DNA of 64,000 nt, from NCBI GenBank assembly GCA_018240285.1, contig JAFEGA010000015.1, positions 42,499-106,498 on the forward strand. Direction: 5' to 3'. This stretch comes from Pseudomonadota bacterium. Its GTDB lineage: Bacteria > Pseudomonadota > Gammaproteobacteria > Burkholderiales > Nitrosomonadaceae. Position 1 is the stretch's first letter. Every line of letters starts with the position of its first letter. Below the pieces are notes generated by a model. That model did not search any database. It was not told the DNA's origin and worked only from the letters and a program-made list of their open reading frames with translations. Made by a program: the position numbers and the translations under genes. Positions 8,799 to 18,161 of the stretch are shown one piece after another.

Positions 8799-9704
8799 TT
8801 ACTGCCGGTATATTTGTTTGAAATACGTTTCGAATTGCGGCCGGACATCGCGGGGATTTTGCACAATGGCATGAATCATCTGAAAAAGCGGATATTTTTG
8901 CGTGTTCAATAGACGGTGCTGGTGGATCATTTCCAAAGTGTGCGGTCCCTCGCCGGAAATATCGTTACATTCTTCGCGCGCCAGTTTGCGGCCTAGCTCG
9001 TGGTGATGCGAGTTTTCGCTGGTTGCCGTGGTGATCAGATCGCCCAATCCGGCCAAATGATACGGGGTATCGGTTTTTCCGCCCATTGCTTGCACAATTT
9101 GGCTCAGTTCGTGTAGAGCCGCGACGGCCAAAAAACCGCGCACGTTATCGCCGAGTTTCAGTTCGTCGGCCATACCGAAGGCCATCGCGTACACATTTTT
9201 TAAAATCACCGACCAGCTGATGCCGGTAATGTCGAAAGTATGTTCTATATGCAACCGGGTATGATTGAAGCAAGTTTGCATGACATCGAAGGCAGCCGTA
9301 TCTTGGCTGCCCAATTGCGCAAATGCGTGCCGGCCGGTGCGGATTTCCTCGGAAATCATCGGGCCGTATAGCAGTGCATACGGTTGTTGGACCGGCAAAT
9401 TTTCCGCAAAGATTTGCGCCGCGGTTTGACCGGATTCATCCAATCCTTTGGCGATACTGACGCAAAGACAGGTCTTTTTCAGCAATGGCGCAATGAATTG
9501 AGCAACTTCGCGGTGCGGATTAACCGGCAGGCAAAATAACACGATGTCGGCATGTGCTGCGCTATCCTCCAAAGTGACGTAGGGATAATCGTTGCTGGGA
9601 AATTTCTCCCAGATACCCAGCTCATACCTGTCTTTGAGCAGGAATTCCATCGCATGCCCCATTTCGCCGTGACCCAGGATAAGAATTTGTAATGGTGAAG
9701 TCAT
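8799..9704 (-). CDS. gpsA: Glycerol-3-phosphate dehydrogenase [NAD(P)+] family
   Basis: Forms sn-glycerol 3-phosphate for phospholipid synthesis. The 301-residue protein has an N-terminal Rossmann fold with GHGEMG in place of the usual GxGxxG-W motif, then IAKGLDE, the catalytic-lysine segment ILKNVYAMAFG, LGDNVRG and LAGLGDLITT, in the order seen in GpsA. The dinucleotide-binding motif and the short length (usual 320-340) mark it as a divergent member, so a related dehydrogenase activity is not excluded. It lies 117 bases upstream of ilvE. Confidence 0.8.
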   Translation of the reverse strand: MTSPLQILILGHGEMGHAMEFLLKDRYELGIWEKFPSNDYPYVTLEDSAAHADIVLFCLPVNPHREVAQFIAPLLKKTCLCVSIAKGLDESGQTAAQIFAENLPVQQPYALLYGPMISEEIRTGRHAFAQLGSQDTAAFDVMQTCFNHTRLHIEHTFDITGISWSVILKNVYAMAFGMADELKLGDNVRGFLAVAALHELSQIVQAMGGKTDTPYHLAGLGDLITTATSENSHHHELGRKLAREECNDISGEGPHTLEMIHQHRLLNTQKYPLFQMIHAIVQNPRDVRPQFETYFKQIYRQ

Positions 9705-9926
9705 ATATAAAATTTATGCATAACGTAATTCACACCGATTTCTGTTTCTGGATGCGGCAATTTGCCACATTGCAAATGAAAGCATTCTCACCGAGAATCA
9801 AGCGGACGAGCAGGCGAGCATTTTAGAATTAATTTAGTTTGAAGATTATATTTTGTAATCAGGTGCAATCAAAGCCACTTTTGCGGATTGCATATTAAAT
9901 AGCTGGATGCAAAAGACAAATACCTC

Positions 9927-10799
9927 ATGATGATGCTCACAATTCAACAGCAGACTTCTATTCTTCAACTCATATTGACGCTATTTAATACCGCACCAGG
10001 GGCAGTCAATCTGGCAGTTCTCGGCTCGAGGTTGCGGAATGGCCAATCTTTGAGCAACTTAGCGCAATCCTTGACACAAAGCGCTTTGTTTTTTGACAGA
10101 CATTATCTCGCTCAATTGAGTCACGCTGAATTTGCCACTTCATTTATCAACGATTTAATAGGTAACCGAGCATCTGAAAGTGACAAAAATCTAATGGTGG
10201 ATTTTATTACACACAAACAAGCTAACGGTGCTACACAAGCAGAAATAATTGCCGAAGTGACGAGTGCTCTGTCGTCTGTATCATTTTCAGACCCGAATTG
10301 GGGAAAAGCTTCGCTGCATTACACCACGTACAATGCATCCAAAATCGTCAATCATTTGTTTGGTGATGCATTTTCACCGGCCAATAAGTCGGTGGTAGTG
10401 GATCATATGCTCACGCAGATATCCACCGGTAAAACCTTCGGCGATATGGTTGTGTGGGCTGTCGATACGGTGGCTGATGTTGATCATGACAACGTGGTGT
10501 GGGGAAATGCGGCGGTACTGTTAAATAACCGCACCGAGGTTGCGCGATATTATTCGATCGACCGGGCGGGCATCGCAATCGATTACGATGCCTTGCAAAA
10601 AATTCTGGCAAAAGTAACGGTTGATGCTCGCACAATTGCAACCGCCAAAGCTGCAATCGATCATTTGCTCAGCGATGACAATGGTTTTTCCAGCACTACG
10701 AATGAGGATTTCCGGTTGGATGCAGTGTTGAGAACTAAAAAAAGGGATATGCCATCCATGCCAAAGGGAAAAACAAAGATGATCGAGCTTGTGATCTGA
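9927..10799 (+). CDS. Hypothetical protein resembling N-terminal module of RTX/S-layer-like surface proteins
   Basis: A 290-residue protein without a signal peptide. Segments such as LFNTAPGAVNLAVLGSRL, SLSNLAQSLTQSALF, FATSFINDLIG, NRTEVARYYSI and ATAKAAIDHLL resemble a helical module at the start of many large proteobacterial calcium-binding or S-layer-like proteins ('LFNAAPGATYLAEL...'). Those proteins usually continue into repeats and a type I secretion signal; this one ends in a basic tail (LRTKKRDMPSMPKGKTK). It may be a truncated member or a stand-alone variant. There is no obvious operon partner. Confidence 0.6.
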   Translation: MMMLTIQQQTSILQLILTLFNTAPGAVNLAVLGSRLRNGQSLSNLAQSLTQSALFFDRHYLAQLSHAEFATSFINDLIGNRASESDKNLMVDFITHKQANGATQAEIIAEVTSALSSVSFSDPNWGKASLHYTTYNASKIVNHLFGDAFSPANKSVVVDHMLTQISTGKTFGDMVVWAVDTVADVDHDNVVWGNAAVLLNNRTEVARYYSIDRAGIAIDYDALQKILAKVTVDARTIATAKAAIDHLLSDDNGFSSTTNEDFRLDAVLRTKKRDMPSMPKGKTKMIELVI

Positions 10800-10966
10800 G
10801 CGCAAGATGCATTTCTTTTTTTAGTATTCAACGTAAACTCGAATTATCTCGCGATATTCTAATTTTTCCGCGAAGAAAAGCATCTTTTCATTCTATTTTT
10901 GGTACTATTTGCACGCAGTATTCAGCTTAAAAAGTCTCTGATCTGTTGTTGAAAGGTAAATAGTCC

Positions 10967-12199
10967 ATGCCCCGCATTGAGGCCGTATTTCAAAATTCGC
11001 AAGGCGAATCGTTATCCGGTTTGCTGGAAATGCCATCCGGTGCGATCAAGTCGTACGCGTTGTTCGCGCATTGTTTTACCTGTTCCAAGGACAATCCGGC
11101 GGCCGCAAGGATTGCGCTCGCTTTGGCGGATCGCGGTATTGCAGTTTTGCGTTTTGACTTTACCGGCCTTGGCAACAGTCAAGGGGATTTTTCAAATACC
11201 AATTTCTCATCCAATCTGCAGGATTTATTAGCCGCGGCACGCTATCTGGAGCAGCACTATGCCGCTCCGGCACTGCTGATCGGGCACAGCCTAGGCGGTG
11301 CGGCTGTGCTTGCGGTAGCGCAGGATCTGCCCTCGGTCAAAGCGGTGATCACCATCGGCGCGCCGGCAACAGCCGCGCATGTCAAGCATTTGTTCGCCGA
11401 TTCTTATCAGCAATTGCAGAATCAAGAATCTGTGCAGGTCGAATTGGCGGGAAGAAGCTTTAAAATACGGCGTCAATTCATCGACGACTTGGAGCAATAC
11501 AATTCAGTAGCGCATATCGGTGCGCTAAGAAAAGCGTTATTGATACTTCATTCACCGCTGGATGAGATCGTTTCGATCGACGAAGCAGGGCGGATTTTTA
11601 CCGCGGCCAAACATCCGAAAAGCTTTGTATCGCTCGATCATGCCGATCATCTACTCTCTAATCCGCACGATTCACATTATGTCGCAGAAGTTTTATCCGC
11701 TTGGGCCAGCCGTTACCTGATAACCGGTCAGATTCCGGTTAAAACAGACGGTGCGCTGCGTCCAGCCGTTGAACCGGGCAGTGTGATTGTGCGCGAAAGT
11801 GATAAAAAATTCGCCCGTGAAATCCTGACACCGAATCACCGCTTGATCAGCGATGAGCCGATTGCAATGGGCGGAACCGATCTTGGATTCAATCCGTATG
11901 AATTATTGCTTGCGGCATTGGGCAGCTGCACGTCGATGACCCTGCGCATGTATGCGAATCACAAAAAAATCGATTTGCAGGATATTGTCGTCGAGTTGCA
12001 TCACAGCCGGATTCACGCCGAAGATTGCGGCGGTTGCGAAAAGCAGAAAACACAAATCGATGTTATTGCCCGCAAAATTCAATTGAGCGGCAATCTGAGC
12101 GAACAGCAACGAACCCGCTTGCTGGAAATTGCCAATCAATGTCCGGTGCATAAAACATTGCAAAGCAAGATTCAAATAGAAACCCGTCTCGTGGATTAG
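10967..12199 (+). CDS. Alpha/beta hydrolase-OsmC fusion protein
   Basis: A 410-residue fusion. Residues about 1-255 are an alpha/beta hydrolase: nucleophile GHSLGG, acid in HSPLDEIV and histidine in LDHADHLL. Residues about 280-410 are an OsmC/Ohr domain, with one Cys in LGSCTSMTLRMYA and the second in NQCPVHKTL, the thiol pair that reduces organic hydroperoxides; DCGGCEKQK adds two more Cys. The domain pairing is recurrent in proteobacteria, but the substrate is unknown. An S4-domain gene follows 7 bases later, suggesting an operon. Confidence 0.93.
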   Translation: MPRIEAVFQNSQGESLSGLLEMPSGAIKSYALFAHCFTCSKDNPAAARIALALADRGIAVLRFDFTGLGNSQGDFSNTNFSSNLQDLLAAARYLEQHYAAPALLIGHSLGGAAVLAVAQDLPSVKAVITIGAPATAAHVKHLFADSYQQLQNQESVQVELAGRSFKIRRQFIDDLEQYNSVAHIGALRKALLILHSPLDEIVSIDEAGRIFTAAKHPKSFVSLDHADHLLSNPHDSHYVAEVLSAWASRYLITGQIPVKTDGALRPAVEPGSVIVRESDKKFAREILTPNHRLISDEPIAMGGTDLGFNPYELLLAALGSCTSMTLRMYANHKKIDLQDIVVELHHSRIHAEDCGGCEKQKTQIDVIARKIQLSGNLSEQQRTRLLEIANQCPVHKTLQSKIQIETRLVD

Positions 12200-12206
12200 C
12201 TTTGTT

Positions 12207-12611
12207 ATGCAATCAGATGATACCGTAGAAAAATTCCGCATCGACAAATGGCTGTTTGCAGCGCGTTTCTTCAAGACACGCTCACTGGCAGCCGAAGCGA
12301 TAGAGCGCGGCCGTGTATCCGTGAATGATCACCGGGTTAAACCGGCCAAAGTGCTCGCTATCGGGGATAAGTTAACCATTCGCATTAACAATTATCAATA
12401 TGATGTTGAAGTATTGGGTTTATCCAATAAAAGAGGATCCGCATCAATAGCTCAGCAACTGTATCGTGAAACTAACGAAAGCAGGGAAAAGCGCGAGTTA
12501 CTGGCAGCCCGCTTAAAAGCGCAACCGCAGCCGTTTTACACCAAAGGGCGGCCAACCAAGCGCGATCGCCGCGAGATTGAGCGTTTCACTTCCAATCAAG
12601 ACGACTATTAA
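12207..12611 (+). CDS. hslR: S4-domain RNA-binding protein, heat shock protein 15-like
   Basis: A 134-residue protein with an N-terminal S4 fold (RIDKWLFAARFFKTRSLA, then GRVSVNDHRVKP) and a basic, disordered C-terminal tail. HslR of E. coli binds blocked 50S subunits carrying nascent chains and helps recycle them; length and domain order match. It sits 7 bases after the hydrolase-OsmC gene and 14 bases before the aldolase gene, so the three are probably one transcript. The exact role here is inferred. Confidence 0.88.
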   Translation: MQSDDTVEKFRIDKWLFAARFFKTRSLAAEAIERGRVSVNDHRVKPAKVLAIGDKLTIRINNYQYDVEVLGLSNKRGSASIAQQLYRETNESREKRELLAARLKAQPQPFYTKGRPTKRDRREIERFTSNQDDY

Positions 12612-12625
12612 AATCCGGAAAAATC

Positions 12626-13411
12626 ATGAGCAATGACACTTTCAATTTAAACAAAGAGCAGTTGATTCAACAATCGTTTGTGCAAATGGATAAACATTTG
12701 CAAGGTGCCAATTACACGCAAGCGCAAAAGCTGGCGCTTACTTGCCGGATTCTGTTCGATAACGGCCACGATTCCGGGCTGGCGGGGCAAATCACCGCGC
12801 GCGGCGAACAACCGGGGACTTATTTGACGCAACGGCTGGGATTCGGGTTTGACGAAATTTGCGCGAGCAATCTGTTGCTCGTCAACGAAGATCTGGAGGT
12901 TTTGCAAGGCGACGGCATGGCCAATCCGGCCAATCGCTTTCATTCCTGGTTATACCGTGCGCGACCCGATGTGCAGTGTATTATCCATACCCATGCGGTA
13001 CATACCGCCGCACTCAGTATGCTCGAAACGCCGTTAGAAATATCGCATATGGATAATTGCGTGCTGTACGACGACGTGGCTTTTTTGCCCAAATGGCCCG
13101 GCGTGCCGGTCGGCAACGAAGAAGGTGAGTTGATTGCCAAAGCCATCGGCAACAAGCATGCGTTATTACTGGCGCATCACGGCTTATTGATCGCCAGTTC
13201 GAGCATCGAAGAGGGTTGTATTCTGGCGCTCGCCTTTGAACGTGCGGCGCGCATGCAGTTGCTGGCCGCTTCCGCCGGAACCATCCAACCGATTGATCCC
13301 GATCTGGGCCGGGAAGCGCATGACTGGATTTTGCGTGGACAGCGCAGTGCCGTGACTTTTGCTTACTATGCCCGGCGCACCTTGAGGAAAGGTGCGGACT
13401 GTTTACAATAG
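12626..13411 (+). CDS. Class II aldolase/adducin family protein
   Basis: A 261-residue zinc-dependent aldolase-fold protein. Metal ligands are expected in IIHTHAVHTAAL and LLAHHGLL, and the phosphate/carboxylate loop lies near GLAGQITAR. The family includes fuculose- and ribulose-phosphate aldolases and related decarboxylases; this member lacks features that would fix the substrate. It is the third gene of a likely operon starting at 10967. Confidence 0.88.
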   Translation: MSNDTFNLNKEQLIQQSFVQMDKHLQGANYTQAQKLALTCRILFDNGHDSGLAGQITARGEQPGTYLTQRLGFGFDEICASNLLLVNEDLEVLQGDGMANPANRFHSWLYRARPDVQCIIHTHAVHTAALSMLETPLEISHMDNCVLYDDVAFLPKWPGVPVGNEEGELIAKAIGNKHALLLAHHGLLIASSSIEEGCILALAFERAARMQLLAASAGTIQPIDPDLGREAHDWILRGQRSAVTFAYYARRTLRKGADCLQ

Positions 13412-13449
13412 GTTCGGTATTGTTGATTTCTGCTTAAACATTTTGAATT

Positions 13450-13500
13450 TGATTTCAATGCCGCATGATCAAGCGCAATAGTTTTTCAGAGTTTCTCTGG
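13450..13500. repeat. Dispersed repeat, copy 2
   Basis: Ungapped 51-base partner of 4908-4958 (about 41 of 51 identical, sharing AGTTTTTCAGAG). It lies in the gap between the aldolase gene and the HD-GYP gene. Confidence 0.6.
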
Positions 13501-13612
13501 AATATCACTGTAAAAGCTCCGCAAACCTACCGTTAACTTTCCAATAGAAGACTGCATAATACGCCGCGTTTTTTCTTAGTTGAGTCTTGAATCTCCAATC
13601 CTGAAATTCAAA

Positions 13613-14824
13613 ATGATAAAAAAAGTACAGGCAAGCGAAGTCCGGCTGGGAATGTATATTCATGAGATTTGCGGTAATTGGCTGGAATATCCGTTTTGGA
13701 GAAAATCGTTTAAACTGAATCAGCAGAAAGACTTGGATAAGCTTGTGAGTTGCGGGCTGGATGAAATATGGATCGATACCTGTAAAGGGCTCGACGTTGC
13801 TGATGGTCAAAAGATTTCCGTAGAAAACCCTCAATCTGTAAAACTGATTAATACCGATATTCCAGGACAACCAGTCAAGAAAACGGTCGCACGCATTGCG
13901 GTTGAAGAGGAATTGAATACTGCAAAAAAAATCCAACAGAAAGCCAAAGAAGCAGTAACTTTGATGTTTAGTGAAGTGCGCATGGGAAAAGCGCTTGAAA
14001 TCGAAGGCGCGGAGTCGCTGGTCGAAGAAATCAATCAATCGATGGAACGCAACCCGAATGCGCTATTAACGTTGATTCGCCTGAAGAATGTCAACGAGTA
14101 CACTTACATGCACTCGGTTGCGGTTTGCATGTTGATGGTGGCGCTGGGAAGGCAATTGGGCTTGGATGCAGCGCAAATCAAACAAGCGGGCACAGCCGGA
14201 TTGTTGCACGACATCGGAAAAATGGTGATTCCGAACGAAGTGCTGAACAAACCGGGTCAATTGACCGACGAAGAGTTCGTCATTATGAAAAGCCACCCGG
14301 AGCGCGGCTGGGAAATTCTCAAATCCTGTTACCAAGTACATGAAACAGCGCTGGATGTGTGTTTGCATCATCACGAACGGGTCGACGGAAAGGGTTATCC
14401 GAAAAAACTATCCGGCGATGCATTGACATTGTTTGCCCGCATGGGTGCGGTGTGCGACGTATACGATGCCATTTCGTCGGATCGCTGTTACAAACCGGCC
14501 TGGTCGCCGGCGGAATCGATTCGCAAAATGGCTTCGTGGAAGGATGGGCATTTCGATGAAACCGTGTTCCAAGCCTTTGTGAAAACGATCGGTATCTATC
14601 CAAGCGGCACCTTGTTGAAACTTAAATCCGGGCGCTTGGGTGTGGTGATGGAACAGTCCACGAAGAAATTAACCACGCCCATCATTAAAACGTTCTTTTC
14701 AACGCGCGCCAATGCGCATATACTGGTGGAAATTCTGGATTTATCGAAAGGGACCGACGGCATCGAAAAAATTGAGGATCCGGTTCAATGGGGATTTGAT
14801 ATCAATAAAATACAAGGGATATGA
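13613..14824 (+). CDS. HD-GYP domain phosphohydrolase with N-terminal DUF3391
   Basis: Likely cyclic-di-GMP phosphodiesterase. From ATG 13613 (an in-frame TTG lies at 13580) the protein has about 403 residues. Residues 1-125 match DUF3391 (KKVQASEVRLGMYI...), and the HD-GYP domain follows: HSVAVCMLMVALGR, HDIGKMVIPNEVLNKPG, HPERGWEIL, CLHHHERVDGKGYP and the GARMGAVCDVYDA-type segment FARMGAVCDVYDA. The metal-binding HD and HHE-GYP signatures are intact, so activity is plausible. It is a single gene, not obviously linked to the flagellar cluster 12 kb away. Confidence 0.92.
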   Translation: MIKKVQASEVRLGMYIHEICGNWLEYPFWRKSFKLNQQKDLDKLVSCGLDEIWIDTCKGLDVADGQKISVENPQSVKLINTDIPGQPVKKTVARIAVEEELNTAKKIQQKAKEAVTLMFSEVRMGKALEIEGAESLVEEINQSMERNPNALLTLIRLKNVNEYTYMHSVAVCMLMVALGRQLGLDAAQIKQAGTAGLLHDIGKMVIPNEVLNKPGQLTDEEFVIMKSHPERGWEILKSCYQVHETALDVCLHHHERVDGKGYPKKLSGDALTLFARMGAVCDVYDAISSDRCYKPAWSPAESIRKMASWKDGHFDETVFQAFVKTIGIYPSGTLLKLKSGRLGVVMEQSTKKLTTPIIKTFFSTRANAHILVEILDLSKGTDGIEKIEDPVQWGFDINKIQGI

Positions 14825-14909
14825 AGGGTTCCGTGACCTTGATCAATGCAGTGCAAGCGGAAATATTTATAGTGCAAAAAATAATTCATGATGAAGAGGA
14901 TTGATAGTG

Positions 14910-16145
14910 ATGGCCAGTAAATACCAAAAAATACAGAACATGCTTTTTGTTACTTCGTTTTTATTGATAACAGCGCCGCTGACTACGGCCGCCGACGCGG
15001 TAACTGACTGGAATCAGCGCGCAGGCGATATTGTAGTGAATGCCAAGATCGGGCCGTTACCGGCCGAACGCGCGCTGGCGATCGTGCAGGCATCCGTGTA
15101 CGAGGCGGTCAATGCGATTACCCAACGTTATGCAGTGCAGGATACAAAACTGCAAGCCGCGCCCGGTGCGTCGGTCGAAGCGGCGGTAGCCGCGGCAAAC
15201 CGGGCGGCGTTGACTCAGCTGGTGCCGTCGCAGCAATCGGCGATCGATCACGTTTATCAAGCCGCATTGGCCATGATCGCTGACGGTGAGAGTAAGGCGG
15301 GCGGCATTGCCGTGGGAGAAAAAGCTGCGCAGGCGATCCTGGCGTTGCGCGCCGGCGATGGCGCAGCCGCCGGTGAATCTTACCGTCCGTTTACCCATGC
15401 GGGGGTTTATGTGCCGACGGTTATCCCCGAAGCGCCGCAATGGATGCACCGCAAACCTTGGCTGATGACGCATCCGTCGCAATTCCGTCCGGCGCCGCCG
15501 CCTGAATTGGGCAGTGAATTATGGGCGCGCGATTACAACGAAGTAAAGGCGCTCGGCGGCAAGAATAGCCGGGAAAGAAGCGCGGAACAAACTGCCATCG
15601 CTCGTTTCTGGGAAGAAGTCATGCCGCCGATTTATCACGGTATCGTCCGTTCGGTCGCGAATATGCCGGGAAGGGAAATTACGCAAAATGCGCGCTTGTT
15701 CGCGGCGGTGACACAAGCCTCGGACGATGGGCTGATTGCGGTGTTCGACGCGAAATATCACTATGGTTTCTGGCGGCCGGTGACGGCGATCCGCAACGGC
15801 GATATCGACGGCAATGACGCCACGGAGCGCGACGCAGCGTGGCTGCCCTTTATCGATACACCGATGCATCCGGAATATCCTTGCGCGCACTGCATCGTTT
15901 CCGCCGCTGTCGGCACGGTGCTGCAAATCGAAATCGGCGATGGCCAAATGCCGCTGCTAACAACGACCAGCGCCGCTGCGGGCGGTGTAGCGCGCAGCTG
16001 GACCAAGCTGGACGATTTTATGCAAGAAGTTGCCAACGCGCGTATTTACGATGGCGTGCATTACCGTAATTCTGGCAAAGTGGGCTCCGAGATGGGGCAG
16101 AAAATTGCGGGTCTGGCTGCGAAAAAATATTCGTTAGGTAAATAA
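14910..16145 (+). CDS. Exported vanadium-haloperoxidase/PAP2-like protein
   Basis: From ATG 14910, ten bases after the GAAGAGGA ribosome site, the protein has 411 residues with a signal peptide (FVTSFLLITAPLTTAADA). The phosphatase/haloperoxidase signature is present in order: KYHYGFWRPVTAIR (K-x6-RP), PMHPEYPCAHC in place of the usual PSGH, and ARIYDGVHYRNSG for the third motif with its catalytic His. The family includes vanadate haloperoxidases and acid phosphatases. The Ser-to-Cys and Gly-to-Ala changes in motif 2 leave the exact chemistry open. Confidence 0.85.
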   Translation: MASKYQKIQNMLFVTSFLLITAPLTTAADAVTDWNQRAGDIVVNAKIGPLPAERALAIVQASVYEAVNAITQRYAVQDTKLQAAPGASVEAAVAAANRAALTQLVPSQQSAIDHVYQAALAMIADGESKAGGIAVGEKAAQAILALRAGDGAAAGESYRPFTHAGVYVPTVIPEAPQWMHRKPWLMTHPSQFRPAPPPELGSELWARDYNEVKALGGKNSRERSAEQTAIARFWEEVMPPIYHGIVRSVANMPGREITQNARLFAAVTQASDDGLIAVFDAKYHYGFWRPVTAIRNGDIDGNDATERDAAWLPFIDTPMHPEYPCAHCIVSAAVGTVLQIEIGDGQMPLLTTTSAAAGGVARSWTKLDDFMQEVANARIYDGVHYRNSGKVGSEMGQKIAGLAAKKYSLGK

Positions 16146-16151
16146 TAAACC

Positions 16152-16183
16152 GGTAAATCCTCCACTAGTGCTGGAGATTTACC
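16152..16183. terminator. Bidirectional terminator hairpin between convergent genes
   Basis: Arms GGTAAATC(C)TCCA (16152-16164) and TGGAGATTTACC (16172-16183) pair over 12 bp with one bulge. The minus-strand side runs into a T-rich stretch. It separates the converging haloperoxidase-like gene and trmB. Confidence 0.6.
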
Positions 16184-16200
16184 CGATGGGGTGATAGATC

Positions 16201-16866
16201 TCAGTTTTTCCGGAAAATCAAATCCCATACACCATGCCCGAGTTTGATTCCTCTTTGTTCAAACTTGGTCAACGGCCGGTAATCCGGCCGCGGCGCATAA
16301 TCCGCTGCGGTATTGCTTAGCTGCTGTTCCTGACTCAGCACCTGTAAAATTTGCACGGCGTATTCTTCCCAATCGGTTGCAACGTGAATGTAGCCTCCTG
16401 GTTTCAAATGGCTGCATAAACGGGCAACGAATGCGGGTTGAATCAATCTGCGCTTGTGATGTCGGGCTTTCGGCCAAGGGTCGGGGAAAAAGATATGAAC
16501 ACCGTCCAGACACGCGGCGGGCAACATATGCTGCAATACCGCCACGGCGTCGTATTGGATGATGCGCAGATTGGTCAAGCCGTGCTGTTCGATTTGATTG
16601 AGCAAGCTGCCCACGCCGGGTGTATGCACTTCGATGCCCAGATAATCGTTTTCCGGATGCGATTGCGCGATGATTGCGGTGCTTTCCCCCATGCCGAACC
16701 CGATTTCCAGAATTTTAGGTGCTGGACGGCCAAACACTTGATCCAGATCGAGTAGATTCTCGCTGAACGGAATACCGTATTGCGGCAGCAAAGTTTCGCA
16801 TGCGCGGCGTTGCGCATTGGAGACGCGCCCTTGGCGAAGAACGAAGCTGCGGATGGATTGTTGCAT
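16201..16866 (-). CDS. trmB: tRNA (guanine-N7-)-methyltransferase
   Basis: Adds N7-methylguanosine at position 46 of tRNAs using S-adenosylmethionine. The 221-residue protein shows the SAM loop [10 protein letters not shown], the GIEVHTPG segment, and the family signature [16 protein letters not shown]. It ends with a GHGVWDLIF motif typical of TrmB. It lies 26 bases downstream of thiG on the same strand, completing a thiS-thiG-trmB run. Confidence 0.95.
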   Translation of the reverse strand: MQQSIRSFVLRQGRVSNAQRRACETLLPQYGIPFSENLLDLDQVFGRPAPKILEIGFGMGESTAIIAQSHPENDYLGIEVHTPGVGSLLNQIEQHGLTNLRIIQYDAVAVLQHMLPAACLDGVHIFFPDPWPKARHHKRRLIQPAFVARLCSHLKPGGYIHVATDWEEYAVQILQVLSQEQQLSNTAADYAPRPDYRPLTKFEQRGIKLGHGVWDLIFRKN

Positions 16867-16892
16867 GGATTGATTGGCAATAGCCGAATCGG

Positions 16893-17705
16893 TCAGGATT
16901 TGCCGCTGACCGGTTTTTTTTCAGTTTTGGCGATGACGCCTTCCGTGGGCGAACTGGGGCTGGCGCTGTAGAGTTTTTTCGCCATGCGGCCGGCCAGATA
17001 GGCTTCGCGCCCGGCTTCGACGGCTTTGCGCATCGCCGAGGCCATCAAGACCGGATTTTGCGCCGCGGCAATCGCAGTGTTCATCAATACGCCGTCGCAA
17101 CCCAATTCCATTGCAATAGCCGCATCGGAAGCGGTGCCGACACCGGCATCGACCAGCACCGGGATTTTTGCATTTTCGATGATGATTTGCAGATTCCACG
17201 GATTCAAAATACCCATGCCAGAGCCGATCAGTGACGCCAGCGGCATCACGGCGACGCAGCCCATCTCTTCCAATTGCTTGGCCATGATCGGATCGTCCGA
17301 TGTGTACACCATTACTTGAAATCCTTCCTTAATCAGGATTTCAGCGGCTTTGAGCGTTTCCACCACGTTCGGGTACAGAGTTTTGGGATCACCCAGCACT
17401 TCCAATTTGACCAAACTGTGACCGTCGAGCAATTCGCGCGCCAGGCGCAATGTGCGTACCGCATCGTCAACCGTGTAACAACCTGCCGTGTTGGGCAACA
17501 GCGTGTACTTCGACGGCGGCAGTACCTCCAGCAGATTCGGTTCGTTGGCATTTTGCCCGATGTTGGTGCGCCGGATCGCCACCGTGATGATCTCCGCGCC
17601 GCTGGTTTCCACCGCCGTGCGGGTTTCGTTGAAATCCTTGTATTTACCCGTACCGACCAATAAACGGGAAGCATATTTTTTGCCGGCAATGACTAAATTG
17701 TCCAT
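16893..17705 (-). CDS. thiG: Thiazole synthase
   Basis: Forms the thiazole phosphate moiety of thiamine from 1-deoxyxylulose 5-phosphate, dehydroglycine and ThiS-thiocarboxylate. The TIM-barrel protein has 270 residues; the Schiff-base lysine lies in [14 protein letters not shown], and the phosphate-binding part is [18 protein letters not shown]. The last 20 residues ([13 protein letters not shown]...) extend slightly past the usual end. thiS is 36 bases upstream, so the sulfur carrier and synthase are co-expressed. No TPP riboswitch was recognised upstream. Confidence 0.97.
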   Translation of the reverse strand: MDNLVIAGKKYASRLLVGTGKYKDFNETRTAVETSGAEIITVAIRRTNIGQNANEPNLLEVLPPSKYTLLPNTAGCYTVDDAVRTLRLARELLDGHSLVKLEVLGDPKTLYPNVVETLKAAEILIKEGFQVMVYTSDDPIMAKQLEEMGCVAVMPLASLIGSGMGILNPWNLQIIIENAKIPVLVDAGVGTASDAAIAMELGCDGVLMNTAIAAAQNPVLMASAMRKAVEAGREAYLAGRMAKKLYSASPSSPTEGVIAKTEKKPVSGKS

Positions 17706-17741
17706 GCGATGATGTTTCTAAAGTGTTTTTAAAAGAAATGA

Positions 17742-17945
17742 CTAACCGCCGCCGACAGCGACAACGACTTCGAGCTGATCGCCATGCGTCAGCATCTGTT
17801 CCGAAAACCGGCTGCGCGGCACGATTTCACCGTTGCATTCGATGGCGATGCGTTTGCCGTGCAACGCAAGGTGATCGATCAATTGTGCTACGTTGATCGG
17901 CGCCTCGAATTGCTGCGGCTGTCCATTAATAGTGAGTTGTATCAT
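17742..17945 (-). CDS. thiS: Sulfur carrier protein ThiS
   Basis: A 67-residue beta-grasp protein whose C-terminal Gly-Gly (ending VAVGGG) is activated as a thiocarboxylate and donates sulfur to ThiG. The N-terminal MIQLTINGQ and the central IECNGEIVPRS are typical. It is the first gene of thiS-thiG-trmB. The 216 bases upstream contain no gene or clear regulatory element. Confidence 0.93.
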   Translation of the reverse strand: MIQLTINGQPQQFEAPINVAQLIDHLALHGKRIAIECNGEIVPRSRFSEQMLTHGDQLEVVVAVGGG

Positions 17946-18161
17946 GGAAAATCAAGCGAGGATTGATATTTCAGGTTAACCGGATGAGCAATCAAAAATC
18001 AGGGTGAATTTTAACATGCGGGCAATAAGGCATTGGAGTAATTTATTTGAACCGACTGATGAAAGTAATATTTACGACTGAAACCGCAGCTTGCTGGCTA
18101 TCGCTCCGTGAGTTTGCACAATCCTGGTGTTTCTTGGGATTACCGGAATGATGCACGAAGC

